Of a DNA stretch of 64,000 nt, positions 8,892 to 16,053 are shown one piece after another. The first letter of the stretch is position 1; every line of letters starts with the position of its first letter. Origin of the DNA: Chitinophaga qingshengii (GTDB lineage Bacteria; Bacteroidota; Bacteroidia; Chitinophagales; Chitinophagaceae); the NCBI RefSeq assembly GCF_014529935.1, contig NZ_JACVFC010000001.1, positions 1,302,001 to 1,366,000 of the forward strand. The letters are read 5' to 3'. The notes beneath the pieces were generated by a model. That model was not told the DNA's origin and made no database searches. It saw nothing but the letters and a program-made list of their open reading frames with translations. Both the position numbers and the translations under genes were made by a program.

Positions 8892-9668
8892 TTAGAAGAA
8901 GCGTTTGATAATCCGCAACTGATGTGTTCTGACGTTTGTGTCAGCATTAATGATACCCTGGTTATCGATTGGATCGATCCTTACTTTACCCGAAGAGTGG
9001 ATGATCTCATGATCATTGAGTAACAGCCCGACATGTGTAATTCGTCCTTCCGGGTTATCAAAAAATGCGAGGTCCCCCAGCCTGGCTTCCTGGAGAAAGT
9101 CGACCGTAGTGCCTTGAGTAGCTTGTTGGGACGCATCCCGGAGCAACGGAATACCGGACAGCTTAAATACATTTTGTACAAAACCGGAGCAATCCACCCC
9201 AAAGACATTCCTGCCACCCCATAGATAAGCCGTATTCAGGAATTTCATGGCATCTGCCAGCAAATGTCTGGTATTAACCGGGCTGCCTGTTGGCGGTAAT
9301 ATGGTGGGTTTCTCTTCCAGGGCGACCTGTACATTTCCCCATTTTGCGGAAAGGTTGGTATACCCTTTCAGGAGGCAACCAAAAGGCACCACCATCCGTT
9401 GGCCGTTGAGCAGTACCTCATTGGACCATTCCGGCAGATAATGGGTAGCGGGAGCCAGCCAGGTTTCTTCCGGCACCTCTTCCAGGTGGGACAGGGAAGC
9501 CCAGCCGGTGTAACCATCGTATTGGTTAACCACCTCCACCCAGCCGTCGGGGGCCGTGTTGATGATTTCCACTCCTTCGCCCCAGAGCAACTGGGAGATC
9601 ATCTCACTTCTGTGTGCGGCGGTAGCCCTGAGAGGCGCTACAGGCACTACAACGATCGCGTATGGCAT
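8892..9668 (-). CDS. NlpC/P60 (C40) cell-wall peptidase with SH3-like domains
   Basis: 258 residues. The C-terminal NlpC/P60 domain (about 140-258) carries the catalytic Cys in GVDCSGFVQ, a His in RITHVGLLL and a third residue in IIHSSG. The N-terminal ~130 residues look like bacterial SH3 modules (WGEGVEIINTAPDGWVEVVNQYDGYTGWAS). This layout is that of gamma-D-glutamyl-L-diamino acid endopeptidases acting on muropeptides, such as YkfC. No signal peptide is seen (MPYAIVVVPVAPLRA), which would fit cytosolic recycling of imported peptides, but export by another route cannot be excluded. Confidence 0.85.
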   Translation of the reverse strand: MPYAIVVVPVAPLRATAAHRSEMISQLLWGEGVEIINTAPDGWVEVVNQYDGYTGWASLSHLEEVPEETWLAPATHYLPEWSNEVLLNGQRMVVPFGCLLKGYTNLSAKWGNVQVALEEKPTILPPTGSPVNTRHLLADAMKFLNTAYLWGGRNVFGVDCSGFVQNVFKLSGIPLLRDASQQATQGTTVDFLQEARLGDLAFFDNPEGRITHVGLLLNDHEIIHSSGKVRIDPIDNQGIINADTNVRTHQLRIIKRFF

Positions 9669-9759
9669 ATAAATTGTATAAATCCGTTTTTTAATTCAAT
9701 ATTCTCGCGTCTGAATGAACTTTTTCCGCTTTTATACGTAAATATAGAGTAATAAGTTT

Positions 9760-10329
9760 ATGCATCAACAGTTAACCAATTTATCAGATAAGGAACTGAT
9801 ATCCCGCGCCCGGAAACAAGACCGGGAAGCAGAAGGTGTATTGATGGACCGGTACAGTCATTTACTGGTGGCCATTACACTACCCTATCTGGATAAAGCC
9901 CCGAAGCCCGACCCCAACATCGTATTCCCCACCCTGTTGCAACGGCTGAGCGCCAGCGTAAAAACCCAAACCATCTACAAAGCCAACGAATGGATCTTAC
10001 ATATACAGCAGGGATATTTCACTCATCCTGACAAAAATATTCCATTCTACCCGTCACGGGATGGCAGGGACCTGTTGCATATTGAGAACAAAGTAGAAAA
10101 AGCAGGTACCAATATTATTGACCGCCAGGACCTGGCCGTAAGGCTGGAACAGGCCCTCGGACGGATGAATGCCGAAGACCGTGCATTGATAACAGAGTTC
10201 TATATTGATAATAAAAGCTTTGCCGATTTGACCGCTGCCAGGGGAACAACACGTGAAAAACTCAGAGATCAGTTGAAAGCAGCCAAAGGAAAACTTGCCA
10301 AGCTATATATGAATCAGGGTTATGTTTAG
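9760..10329 (+). CDS. Degenerate ECF-sigma-like protein
   Basis: 189 residues. The N terminus (LSDKELISRARKQDREAEGVLMDRYSHLLV) parallels that of the genuine sigma factor at 11612 (LTDQELLQRFKTDQNSEWIGVLFDRYALLL). The C-terminal ~60 residues look like a sigma region 4 helix-turn-helix (LEQALGRMNAEDRALITEFYIDNKSFADLTAARGTTREKLRDQLKAAKGKLAKLY). The middle, where region 2 should carry the DARDAVQQIF-like core-binding segment, is replaced by unrelated sequence. It may be a diverged sigma factor or a regulator that lost promoter melting. Its 3' end overlaps the zinc-finger/TPR gene by 8 bp, the coupling expected of a sigma/anti-sigma pair. Confidence 0.6.
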   Translation: MHQQLTNLSDKELISRARKQDREAEGVLMDRYSHLLVAITLPYLDKAPKPDPNIVFPTLLQRLSASVKTQTIYKANEWILHIQQGYFTHPDKNIPFYPSRDGRDLLHIENKVEKAGTNIIDRQDLAVRLEQALGRMNAEDRALITEFYIDNKSFADLTAARGTTREKLRDQLKAAKGKLAKLYMNQGYV

Positions 10330-11449
10330 TAGTAAGCCAAACAATGAAAAAATTTTAAAGGTATTTTCCGGCATCCGTTGTCTCAGCAAAGACCAGCTGC
10401 CCCGATATATGGAAGGGCGACTGACAGACATTGAAAAACACCTGGTGGAACAACACCTGACCGACTGCGATCTGTGCTTTGGCGCCCTACAGGCCCTGGA
10501 ACAGGAAAGCGGTAACGAGCGGTACCAGGATTTGACCGGAAAGCTCCAGCGTTATATACAGGATAGTATACAACCGGTTTCGCATGTCCATAAGGTAGCC
10601 CAGTATACCAAAAAGGAAAAAACCAAAGAGAGCCTGCTGGTATACTTCTGGCTGATCGCTTTCATCGCTATCGGCGTGGCCAGCGTGTACGTATTACGCG
10701 GGCATATCCGCAATCAGCCGCCACCGCCGCCGCCACGGGTAGCCGCTACCCTGCCCCCTGCCACCGATTCAGGCACAGCACCGGCTACGGCCACAGAAAG
10801 CACCAATCAACCGGTTGTGACAGCACAGCCGCCAGCTACCACAGCGGCTAAACCGGTCACTACTGCGCCTGCTGCTGCTACACCAGCCGGTAAACCAGGC
10901 GCTACCACTGCTCCCCCCAATCCACCGGCAGCACCACACCTGTCACCCGCCGACTCCATCGCCAAAGCGAAAGCAGCCGCGCTGAAAGCCCAGCAAAGGA
11001 AACAGGCGGCAGATAGTATCCGTAAAGCCCAGCTCCTGCAAAAACAACAGGATTCTCTCAAGAAAGTAAAAGAAAAAGACAAGGATAAAGACTCCGATAA
11101 CAGCAAAAAAACGGAGCCAGCACCTGAACCCAAACAGGAAACGAAGGAGCCGGCCCCTCCGCCCAAAAAAGAAACCGCTCCCGTGGGTGAACCCATCAAC
11201 AGCGATGAATACCTCTATAAAGCCGCGATGGTTTACCAGCAACAAGGTAACCTCGGTGAAGCAATTGACCGCTACAAACGGATTGCCTCCAACAGCTCCG
11301 GTAAATACGCGGAAATGGCCACTTATCAGCTGGCTATCTGCTACCGCAGCAAAGGGCAAATGGGTAAAGCCCGCCGGGCCTTCCGCGAAGTAATCCGCAT
11401 GGACGGTAACCTGAAAGTCAATGCACAACAGGCACTCGATAGCATGTAA
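10322..11449 (+). CDS. Zinc-finger, single-TM protein with TPR tail (anti-sigma-like)
   Basis: 375 residues. The N-terminal ~60 residues contain a putative anti-sigma zinc finger (H-x3-C-x2-C in EQHLTDCDLC). One membrane helix follows at about 102-122 (VYFWLIAFIAIGVASVYVL). Then comes a long Pro/Ala/Thr-rich and Lys/Asp/Gln-rich linker (about 130-290) that would span the periplasm. TPR-like repeats end the protein (YLYKAAMVYQQQGNLGEAIDRYKRI, MATYQLAICYRSKGQMGKARRAFREV). The layout suggests a membrane anti-sigma factor with a periplasmic TPR sensor or scaffold. It overlaps the upstream sigma-like gene by 8 bp. Confidence 0.65.
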   Translation: MFSSKPNNEKILKVFSGIRCLSKDQLPRYMEGRLTDIEKHLVEQHLTDCDLCFGALQALEQESGNERYQDLTGKLQRYIQDSIQPVSHVHKVAQYTKKEKTKESLLVYFWLIAFIAIGVASVYVLRGHIRNQPPPPPPRVAATLPPATDSGTAPATATESTNQPVVTAQPPATTAAKPVTTAPAAATPAGKPGATTAPPNPPAAPHLSPADSIAKAKAAALKAQQRKQAADSIRKAQLLQKQQDSLKKVKEKDKDKDSDNSKKTEPAPEPKQETKEPAPPPKKETAPVGEPINSDEYLYKAAMVYQQQGNLGEAIDRYKRIASNSSGKYAEMATYQLAICYRSKGQMGKARRAFREVIRMDGNLKVNAQQALDSM

Positions 11450-11451
11450 TC

Positions 11452-11560
11452 AATTACGAATTTTGGGGGACTGCTTCCCGCAGCGGTTACTAAGTAAACG
11501 CACTGTTGGGTAAACCCTTAAAATTCGTAATTCGTAATTCGTAATTCGTAATTCGTAATT
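11452..11560. repeat. Inverted repeat plus five tandem heptamers upstream of a sigma gene
   Basis: aattacgaatttt at 11452-11464 and its exact reverse complement at 11520-11532 form 13-bp arms. The right arm runs into five perfect copies of aattcgt (11522-11556) followed by aatt. The array ends about 50 bp before the GTG of the ECF sigma gene. Related words occur at 48862-48899 and 54784-54812. Confidence 0.75.
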
Positions 11561-11574
11561 TTATGGAAACTTTG

Positions 11575-11607
11575 GCTGTCTGCATCTAACAGACAGCATT
11601 CTTTTTA
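11575..11607 (+). terminator. Terminator-like hairpin just ahead of the sigma gene start
   Basis: gctgtctg (11575-11582) pairs perfectly with cagacagc (11590-11597) around a 7-base loop and is followed by a T-rich run (11599-11606). The GTG start of the sigma gene is only 5 bases further on. It could end the upstream operon or act as an attenuator. Confidence 0.5.
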
Positions 11608-11611
11608 GCCT

Positions 11612-12193
11612 GTGAATAATCCAGCGATACAACAACTGACAGACCAGGAGTTACTGCAACGGTTCAAAACTGATCAAAACAGTGAATGGATAGGTGTGCT
11701 TTTTGACCGCTATGCCCTGCTACTACTGGGTATGTGCATGAAATACCTGAAAAATGAAGAAGACGCGCGCGATGCCGTGCAACAGATCTTTCTCAAGGTG
11801 TTGTCTGACGTCAACAAACATGAGATACAGTTTTTTCGTGCCTGGATATACCAGGTTGCCAAAAACTATTGCCTGATGCAGTTGCGGCAACATCATGGGA
11901 AATACCGCGAGGAGATTACCGATAAACATGCCGGGGAACTGGCTGCAGATCCGGAAGAGAAACGGGTACACGAGGAAAAGGACTTACTGTTGCAGGATAT
12001 GGAGCAAGCCCTCAATTACCTGAACCCGGAACAGAAAATCTGTGTAGAGCGTTTCTATCTGCAAAAAAAATCCTACCAGGAAATAGCCGACCAAACAGGT
12101 TTCAGCCTGTTGCAGGTAAAAAGCTATATCCAGAACGGAAAACGTAATCTCAAACTAATACTGGAAAAACAACAACGCGCAAACAAGCGTTAA
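11612..12193 (+). CDS. RNA polymerase ECF sigma factor
   Basis: 193 residues. Region 2 is intact, with FDRYALLLLGMCMKYLKNEEDARDAVQQIFLKVL and AWIYQVAKNYCLMQLR. Region 4 is LNPEQKICVERFYLQKKSYQEIADQTGFSLLQVKSYIQNGKRNLK, a typical helix-turn-helix that recognises the -35-type element. The start is GTG at 11612, giving a normal family N terminus. A zinc-finger membrane protein follows after 17 bp and is the likely cognate anti-sigma factor. The target regulon cannot be told. Confidence 0.9.
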   Translation: MNNPAIQQLTDQELLQRFKTDQNSEWIGVLFDRYALLLLGMCMKYLKNEEDARDAVQQIFLKVLSDVNKHEIQFFRAWIYQVAKNYCLMQLRQHHGKYREEITDKHAGELAADPEEKRVHEEKDLLLQDMEQALNYLNPEQKICVERFYLQKKSYQEIADQTGFSLLQVKSYIQNGKRNLKLILEKQQRANKR

Positions 12194-12210
12194 TTTGCAT
12201 CAATACTGAT

Positions 12211-12564
12211 ATGAACAAGCATTTCAATGATATATTTGTCGCTACGGGCTGTCCTTCCCAACAGCAGCTACTGGACTATGTGCAGGGCAAGCTGTCTTCC
12301 GAAGAACAACACGAAGTGGAAATGCACCTGATGGATTGTGAATTTTGCAGTGAAGCGCTGGAAGGCCTGTCCAATATCAAAGACAAGGAGAAAATTCCAG
12401 GGTGGATCAGTGAAATGAAGTGGGACCTACTGAAGAAGTTAAGGAAAAAATACCGCACCCGCAGGAAAACAGAAAATTATATATCCCTCGCCGTGGTGAT
12501 CCTCTGTATCCTGTTCCTGTTACTGGCGCTGTTCTGGGGATATCATTTTGCGGTAAAACACTAG
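12211..12564 (+). CDS. Zinc-finger membrane anti-sigma factor
   Basis: 117 residues. The N-terminal half has the anti-sigma zinc-finger pattern H-x3-C-x2-C (MHLMDCEFC), preceded by a Cys in ATGCPSQQQLLDYVQGKLSSEEQHEVE. The C terminus is one membrane helix (about 92-112, YISLAVVILCILFLLLALFWGY) with almost no periplasmic tail, so it can hardly sense the periplasm by itself. It directly follows the ECF sigma gene and should hold it at the membrane. It resembles the N-terminal half of the larger zinc-finger/TPR protein at 10322, which suggests the two modules are paralogous. Confidence 0.8.
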   Translation: MNKHFNDIFVATGCPSQQQLLDYVQGKLSSEEQHEVEMHLMDCEFCSEALEGLSNIKDKEKIPGWISEMKWDLLKKLRKKYRTRRKTENYISLAVVILCILFLLLALFWGYHFAVKH

Positions 12565-12643
12565 CTATTTTTTTATTTGATTATTTAGTTATTGAATGAA
12601 TAATGGAATCCATCAATAATTAAATAACTAAATAAAAAAATAG
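12565..12643. terminator. 29-bp imperfect inverted repeat between convergent genes
   Basis: Arms at 12565-12593 and 12615-12643 pair with three mismatches around a 21-base spacer. The repeat starts at the base after the anti-sigma stop codon and ends 5 bases before the stop of the deaminase gene. It is AT-rich and resembles the repeats at 7300 and 8811. Confidence 0.55.
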
Positions 12644-12648
12644 AAAAA

Positions 12649-13128
12649 TTAATACAGGGTTTTATTATTCATCTGTTTCCACTCCCTGAATACTTTCAAC
12701 GCATCTTCATCCCGCAGTTCAATCAGCGGGATTTTTTTTGCCTCATGCGGCAGTTCAATCTCGCGGTAAATAAAAGAATCGTCGAAGTTAATAGCGGCGG
12801 CATCTTCCTTGGTGTTGGCATAATACACCTTTGCCGGCCGTGCCCAATAGATAGCGCCCAGGCACATGGGGCAGGGTTCGCAGGAGGTGTAGATTTCGCA
12901 GTCTGTAAGCTGGAAAGTACCCAATTTCTTACAGGCATTGCGGATAGCCATCACTTCCGCATGAGCAGTAGGATCATTTTCACATAAGACCTGATTCCAT
13001 CCTTCTCCCACAATTTCCTCCCCTTTGACAACGATAGATCCGAAGGGGCCGCCATCGCCCTGTTCCATTCCCCTGCGGGACAACGCTATCGCGTATTGCA
13101 TAAATTTCCGTTCTCTTTCGCCTATCAT
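12649..13128 (-). CDS. Nucleoside/guanine deaminase of the CDA superfamily
   Basis: About 159 residues from the ATG at 13128 (MIGERERKFMQYAIALS); an upstream TTG at 13149 is less likely. Zinc-dependent deaminase motifs are present: HAEVMAIRNAC with the zinc His and catalytic Glu, and TSCEPCPMCLGAIYWA with the two zinc Cys. The C-terminal part (YYANTKEDAAAINFDDSFIYREIELP...) matches guanine deaminases of the GuaD type rather than TadA, so guanine to xanthine is the likely reaction. It lies alone between the sigma module and clpB. Confidence 0.8.
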   Translation of the reverse strand: MIGERERKFMQYAIALSRRGMEQGDGGPFGSIVVKGEEIVGEGWNQVLCENDPTAHAEVMAIRNACKKLGTFQLTDCEIYTSCEPCPMCLGAIYWARPAKVYYANTKEDAAAINFDDSFIYREIELPHEAKKIPLIELRDEDALKVFREWKQMNNKTLY

Positions 13129-13173
13129 AACACTACAATATTGATTCAATCAAATTTACCGAAAAGAAGGCAT

Positions 13174-13200
13174 AAAAAAACCCCGCGAAGAATCGCGGGG
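13174..13200 (-). terminator. Intrinsic terminator of clpB
   Basis: On the minus strand, ccccgcga (13200-13193) pairs with tcgcgggg (13188-13181) around a 4-base loop and is followed by seven T (13180-13174). It lies 47 bp beyond the clpB stop. Confidence 0.85.
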
Positions 13201-13246
13201 CTTATCGTTAACTATGTATCGTCGTATTTAGAATTGCTCGTTATAA

Positions 13247-15847
13247 TTATTTGTTTCTGATCACTACCACGCCATCGAACACATCGATCAGCACGGGCTT
13301 GGATTTATCAATGTCTCCTGCGAGTATTTTTTTACTGAGCAGGTTGATGATTTCTTTCTGTATTAATCTTTTCAGTGGCCTTGCGCCAAACTGCGGATCG
13401 TAACCCTGTACAGAAAGATATTCCAGCGCATAGTCAGAAAATTCCAATATCATGCCATTTTTCGCCACCATGTCCTTCAGTTGCTCCAACTGAATGTTAA
13501 TTATTCCTTTAATTTCATCTCTCATGAGTGGCTGGAACATGATCACTTCATCCACCCTGTTAAGAAACTCGGGCCGGATGGTGGTCCGCAACAGTGTCAT
13601 CACTTCTTCCTTGGTTTTATCAACGATTTCCTCGCGGTTTGTTTCGTTAATGTTTTCAAAATTTTCCTGGATGATGTGACTGCCCATGTTGCTGGTCATG
13701 ATGATAATGGTGTTTTTGAAGTTCACCACGCGGCCTTTATTGTCTGTAAGACGGCCATCGTCGAGTACCTGCAACAAAATGTTAAAAGTGTCCGGGTGTG
13801 CTTTTTCGATTTCATCGAGCAGCACTACGGAATATGGTTTACGACGTACCGCTTCGGTCAGCTGTCCACCTTCATCATATCCCACATAACCCGGAGGCGC
13901 GCCCACCAGGCGGCTTACGGAGTGTTTCTCCTGGTATTCACTCATATCGATGCGGGTCATCATCTGGTCATCATCGAACAGGTATTCCGCCAGGGCTTTG
14001 GCCAGCTCTGTTTTACCTACCCCGGTAGTACCGAGGAAGATGAATGAACCGATAGGGCGGCGCGGGTCCTGCAGACCGGCGCGGCTACGGCGGATAGCGT
14101 CGGATACAGCGATGATGGCTTCTTCCTGTCCTACTACGCGGCGATGCAGTTCTTCTTCCAGGTGCAGTAATTTATCTTTTTCGCTCTGCATCATTTTAGC
14201 AACCGGGATACCGGTAGCTTTGGCTACATTCTCTGCGATATCTTCCGCATCGACTTCCTCTTTAAGAAGACGTTTATTGTGAGCGGATATTGTATTTAAT
14301 TCTTCCGTGAGTTCCTGTACCTGTTGTTCCTGTTCCTTGATCTTACCGTAACGTATTTCCGCTACGCGGCCGAAGTCGCCGTTACGCTCCGCCTGTTCCG
14401 CTTCCAGCTTCAGGTTTTCGATGGCGCCTTTAGCGGCCTGGATTTTATCAACTACTTCTTTTTCCGCCTGCCATTTCGCTTTGAACGTATTCCGTTCTTC
14501 GCTGAGACGGGCTATTTCTTCACTCAGTTCCCGGAGTTTATCTTCATCATTTTCTCTTTTGATCGCTTCTTTTTCGATTTCGAGCTGACGGATCCTTCTT
14601 TCCAGTTCATCCAGTTCTTCCGGCATGGAGTTCATTTCCAGGCGCAGTTTAGCAGCGCTTTCGTCGATCAGGTCGATCGCCTTATCGGGCAGGAAACGGT
14701 CTGTGATATAGCGGTGAGAAAGTTCTACCGCTGCGATGATCGCATCGTCTTTAATGAGCACGTGGTGATGGCTTTCGTACCTTTCTTTCAGGCCGCGGAG
14801 GATGGAGATTGCATCTTCCACGCTGGGTTCGTCTACCAGGACCTTCTGGAAGCGGCGTTCCAGCGCCTTATCTTTTTCAAAATATTTCTGGTATTCATTG
14901 AGGGTGGTAGCGCCGATAGCACGGAGCTCACCACGGGCCAGGGCTGGTTTCAGGATATTGGCAGCGTCCATAGCGCCTTCCATGGCGCCTGCGCCAATCA
15001 GCGTGTGGATTTCATCAATAAAGAGGATGATTTCCCCGTCGCTGTCTGTTACTTCCTTGACCACTGCTTTCAGTCTTTCCTCAAACTCACCACGGTATTT
15101 GGCGCCGGCCATGAGTGCGCCCATGTCCAGGCCGTAAATGGTTTTTGATTTCAGGTTTTCCGGCACGTCTCCATTGAGGATACGGTGTGCCAGTCCTTCT
15201 ACGATAGCGGTTTTACCTACACCGGGTTCCCCTACCAGTATCGGGTTGTTTTTAGATCTGCGGGAGAGGATATGCAGTGTTCTGCGGATTTCCTCATCGC
15301 GGCCGATTACCGGGTCCAGCTTGCCTTCACGGGCCAGCTCATTCAGGTTTTTGGCGTATTTCTGTAAAGTATTGAATTGGGTACCACCGGTTTGAGAGTT
15401 AACGGTTTCGCCCTTACGTAATTCCTTGATGGCTGCTTTCAGGCCTTTCTCCGTGAGACCGGCATCTTTCAGCAGTTTAGAGGTATCATCGCTACCACCC
15501 AGCAGGGCCAGCAGCAGATGCTCCACGCTTACAAACTCATCTTTAAACTCCTTAATGGTAGCGCCTGCACGCAGTAACGTGTTGTTAGCATCACGGCTGA
15601 GTACCTGTCCGGCTTCGCCACCCACCATTTTAGGGTACTTCTGCAGTTGCTCATTGAGTTTAGTATTGAGCAACCCGGTATTGACCGCATTCTTTTTCAG
15701 CAGGTATTCTACCGGGCTATCGTTATCTTCCAGCAGGGCTTTTAATATATGCCCTGTTTCGATGGCCTGGTTCTGATTATTGAATGCCAGTTGTTGTGCT
15801 TTTTGCAGTATTTCCTGCGATTTTATAGTGAAATTGTTCAAATTCAT
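13247..15847 (-). CDS. clpB: ATP-dependent disaggregase ClpB
   Basis: 866 residues, the normal length of the Hsp104/ClpB AAA+ hexamer that rescues aggregated proteins with DnaK. Order of parts: N-terminal Clp-N repeats (1-150, [17 protein letters not shown]), first AAA+ module with Walker [14 protein letters not shown] and pore loop [11 protein letters not shown], the long coiled-coil middle domain (about 410-530), and second AAA+ module with Walker [15 protein letters not shown] and the sensor segment [13 protein letters not shown] purine-rich aaaaaggagaaaa lies just upstream of the ATG. Heat-shock control is expected, but no CIRCE-like inverted repeat was noticed upstream. Confidence 0.97.
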   Translation of the reverse strand: MNLNNFTIKSQEILQKAQQLAFNNQNQAIETGHILKALLEDNDSPVEYLLKKNAVNTGLLNTKLNEQLQKYPKMVGGEAGQVLSRDANNTLLRAGATIKEFKDEFVSVEHLLLALLGGSDDTSKLLKDAGLTEKGLKAAIKELRKGETVNSQTGGTQFNTLQKYAKNLNELAREGKLDPVIGRDEEIRRTLHILSRRSKNNPILVGEPGVGKTAIVEGLAHRILNGDVPENLKSKTIYGLDMGALMAGAKYRGEFEERLKAVVKEVTDSDGEIILFIDEIHTLIGAGAMEGAMDAANILKPALARGELRAIGATTLNEYQKYFEKDKALERRFQKVLVDEPSVEDAISILRGLKERYESHHHVLIKDDAIIAAVELSHRYITDRFLPDKAIDLIDESAAKLRLEMNSMPEELDELERRIRQLEIEKEAIKRENDEDKLRELSEEIARLSEERNTFKAKWQAEKEVVDKIQAAKGAIENLKLEAEQAERNGDFGRVAEIRYGKIKEQEQQVQELTEELNTISAHNKRLLKEEVDAEDIAENVAKATGIPVAKMMQSEKDKLLHLEEELHRRVVGQEEAIIAVSDAIRRSRAGLQDPRRPIGSFIFLGTTGVGKTELAKALAEYLFDDDQMMTRIDMSEYQEKHSVSRLVGAPPGYVGYDEGGQLTEAVRRKPYSVVLLDEIEKAHPDTFNILLQVLDDGRLTDNKGRVVNFKNTIIIMTSNMGSHIIQENFENINETNREEIVDKTKEEVMTLLRTTIRPEFLNRVDEVIMFQPLMRDEIKGIINIQLEQLKDMVAKNGMILEFSDYALEYLSVQGYDPQFGARPLKRLIQKEIINLLSKKILAGDIDKSKPVLIDVFDGVVVIRNK

Positions 15848-16053
15848 ACAATAATTGTTTTCTCCTTTTTCTGTGATTTACAAACGTGTTTTTGTAGTAA
15901 CAAACCCTACACCAATGTTGTTTTCCGGAAATTATGTCATATTACGTATAAATTTCCTGCATTTTTAGCAGAAGATAAGGTTATTAACTGTTAAAATAGC
16001 ATGAGACTCTTTGAATCAACGCCGTATATTAGCGTTTCTTTAATATGTGAGCG

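Noticed and set aside
11522..11560. CRISPR-like short repeats
   Set aside because: The units are contiguous heptamers without spacers, and no cas genes are nearby.
14324..15148. Long plus-strand frame opposite clpB
   Set aside because: It is antisense to a certain clpB gene and encodes a composition-biased, Phe-rich sequence with no family features.
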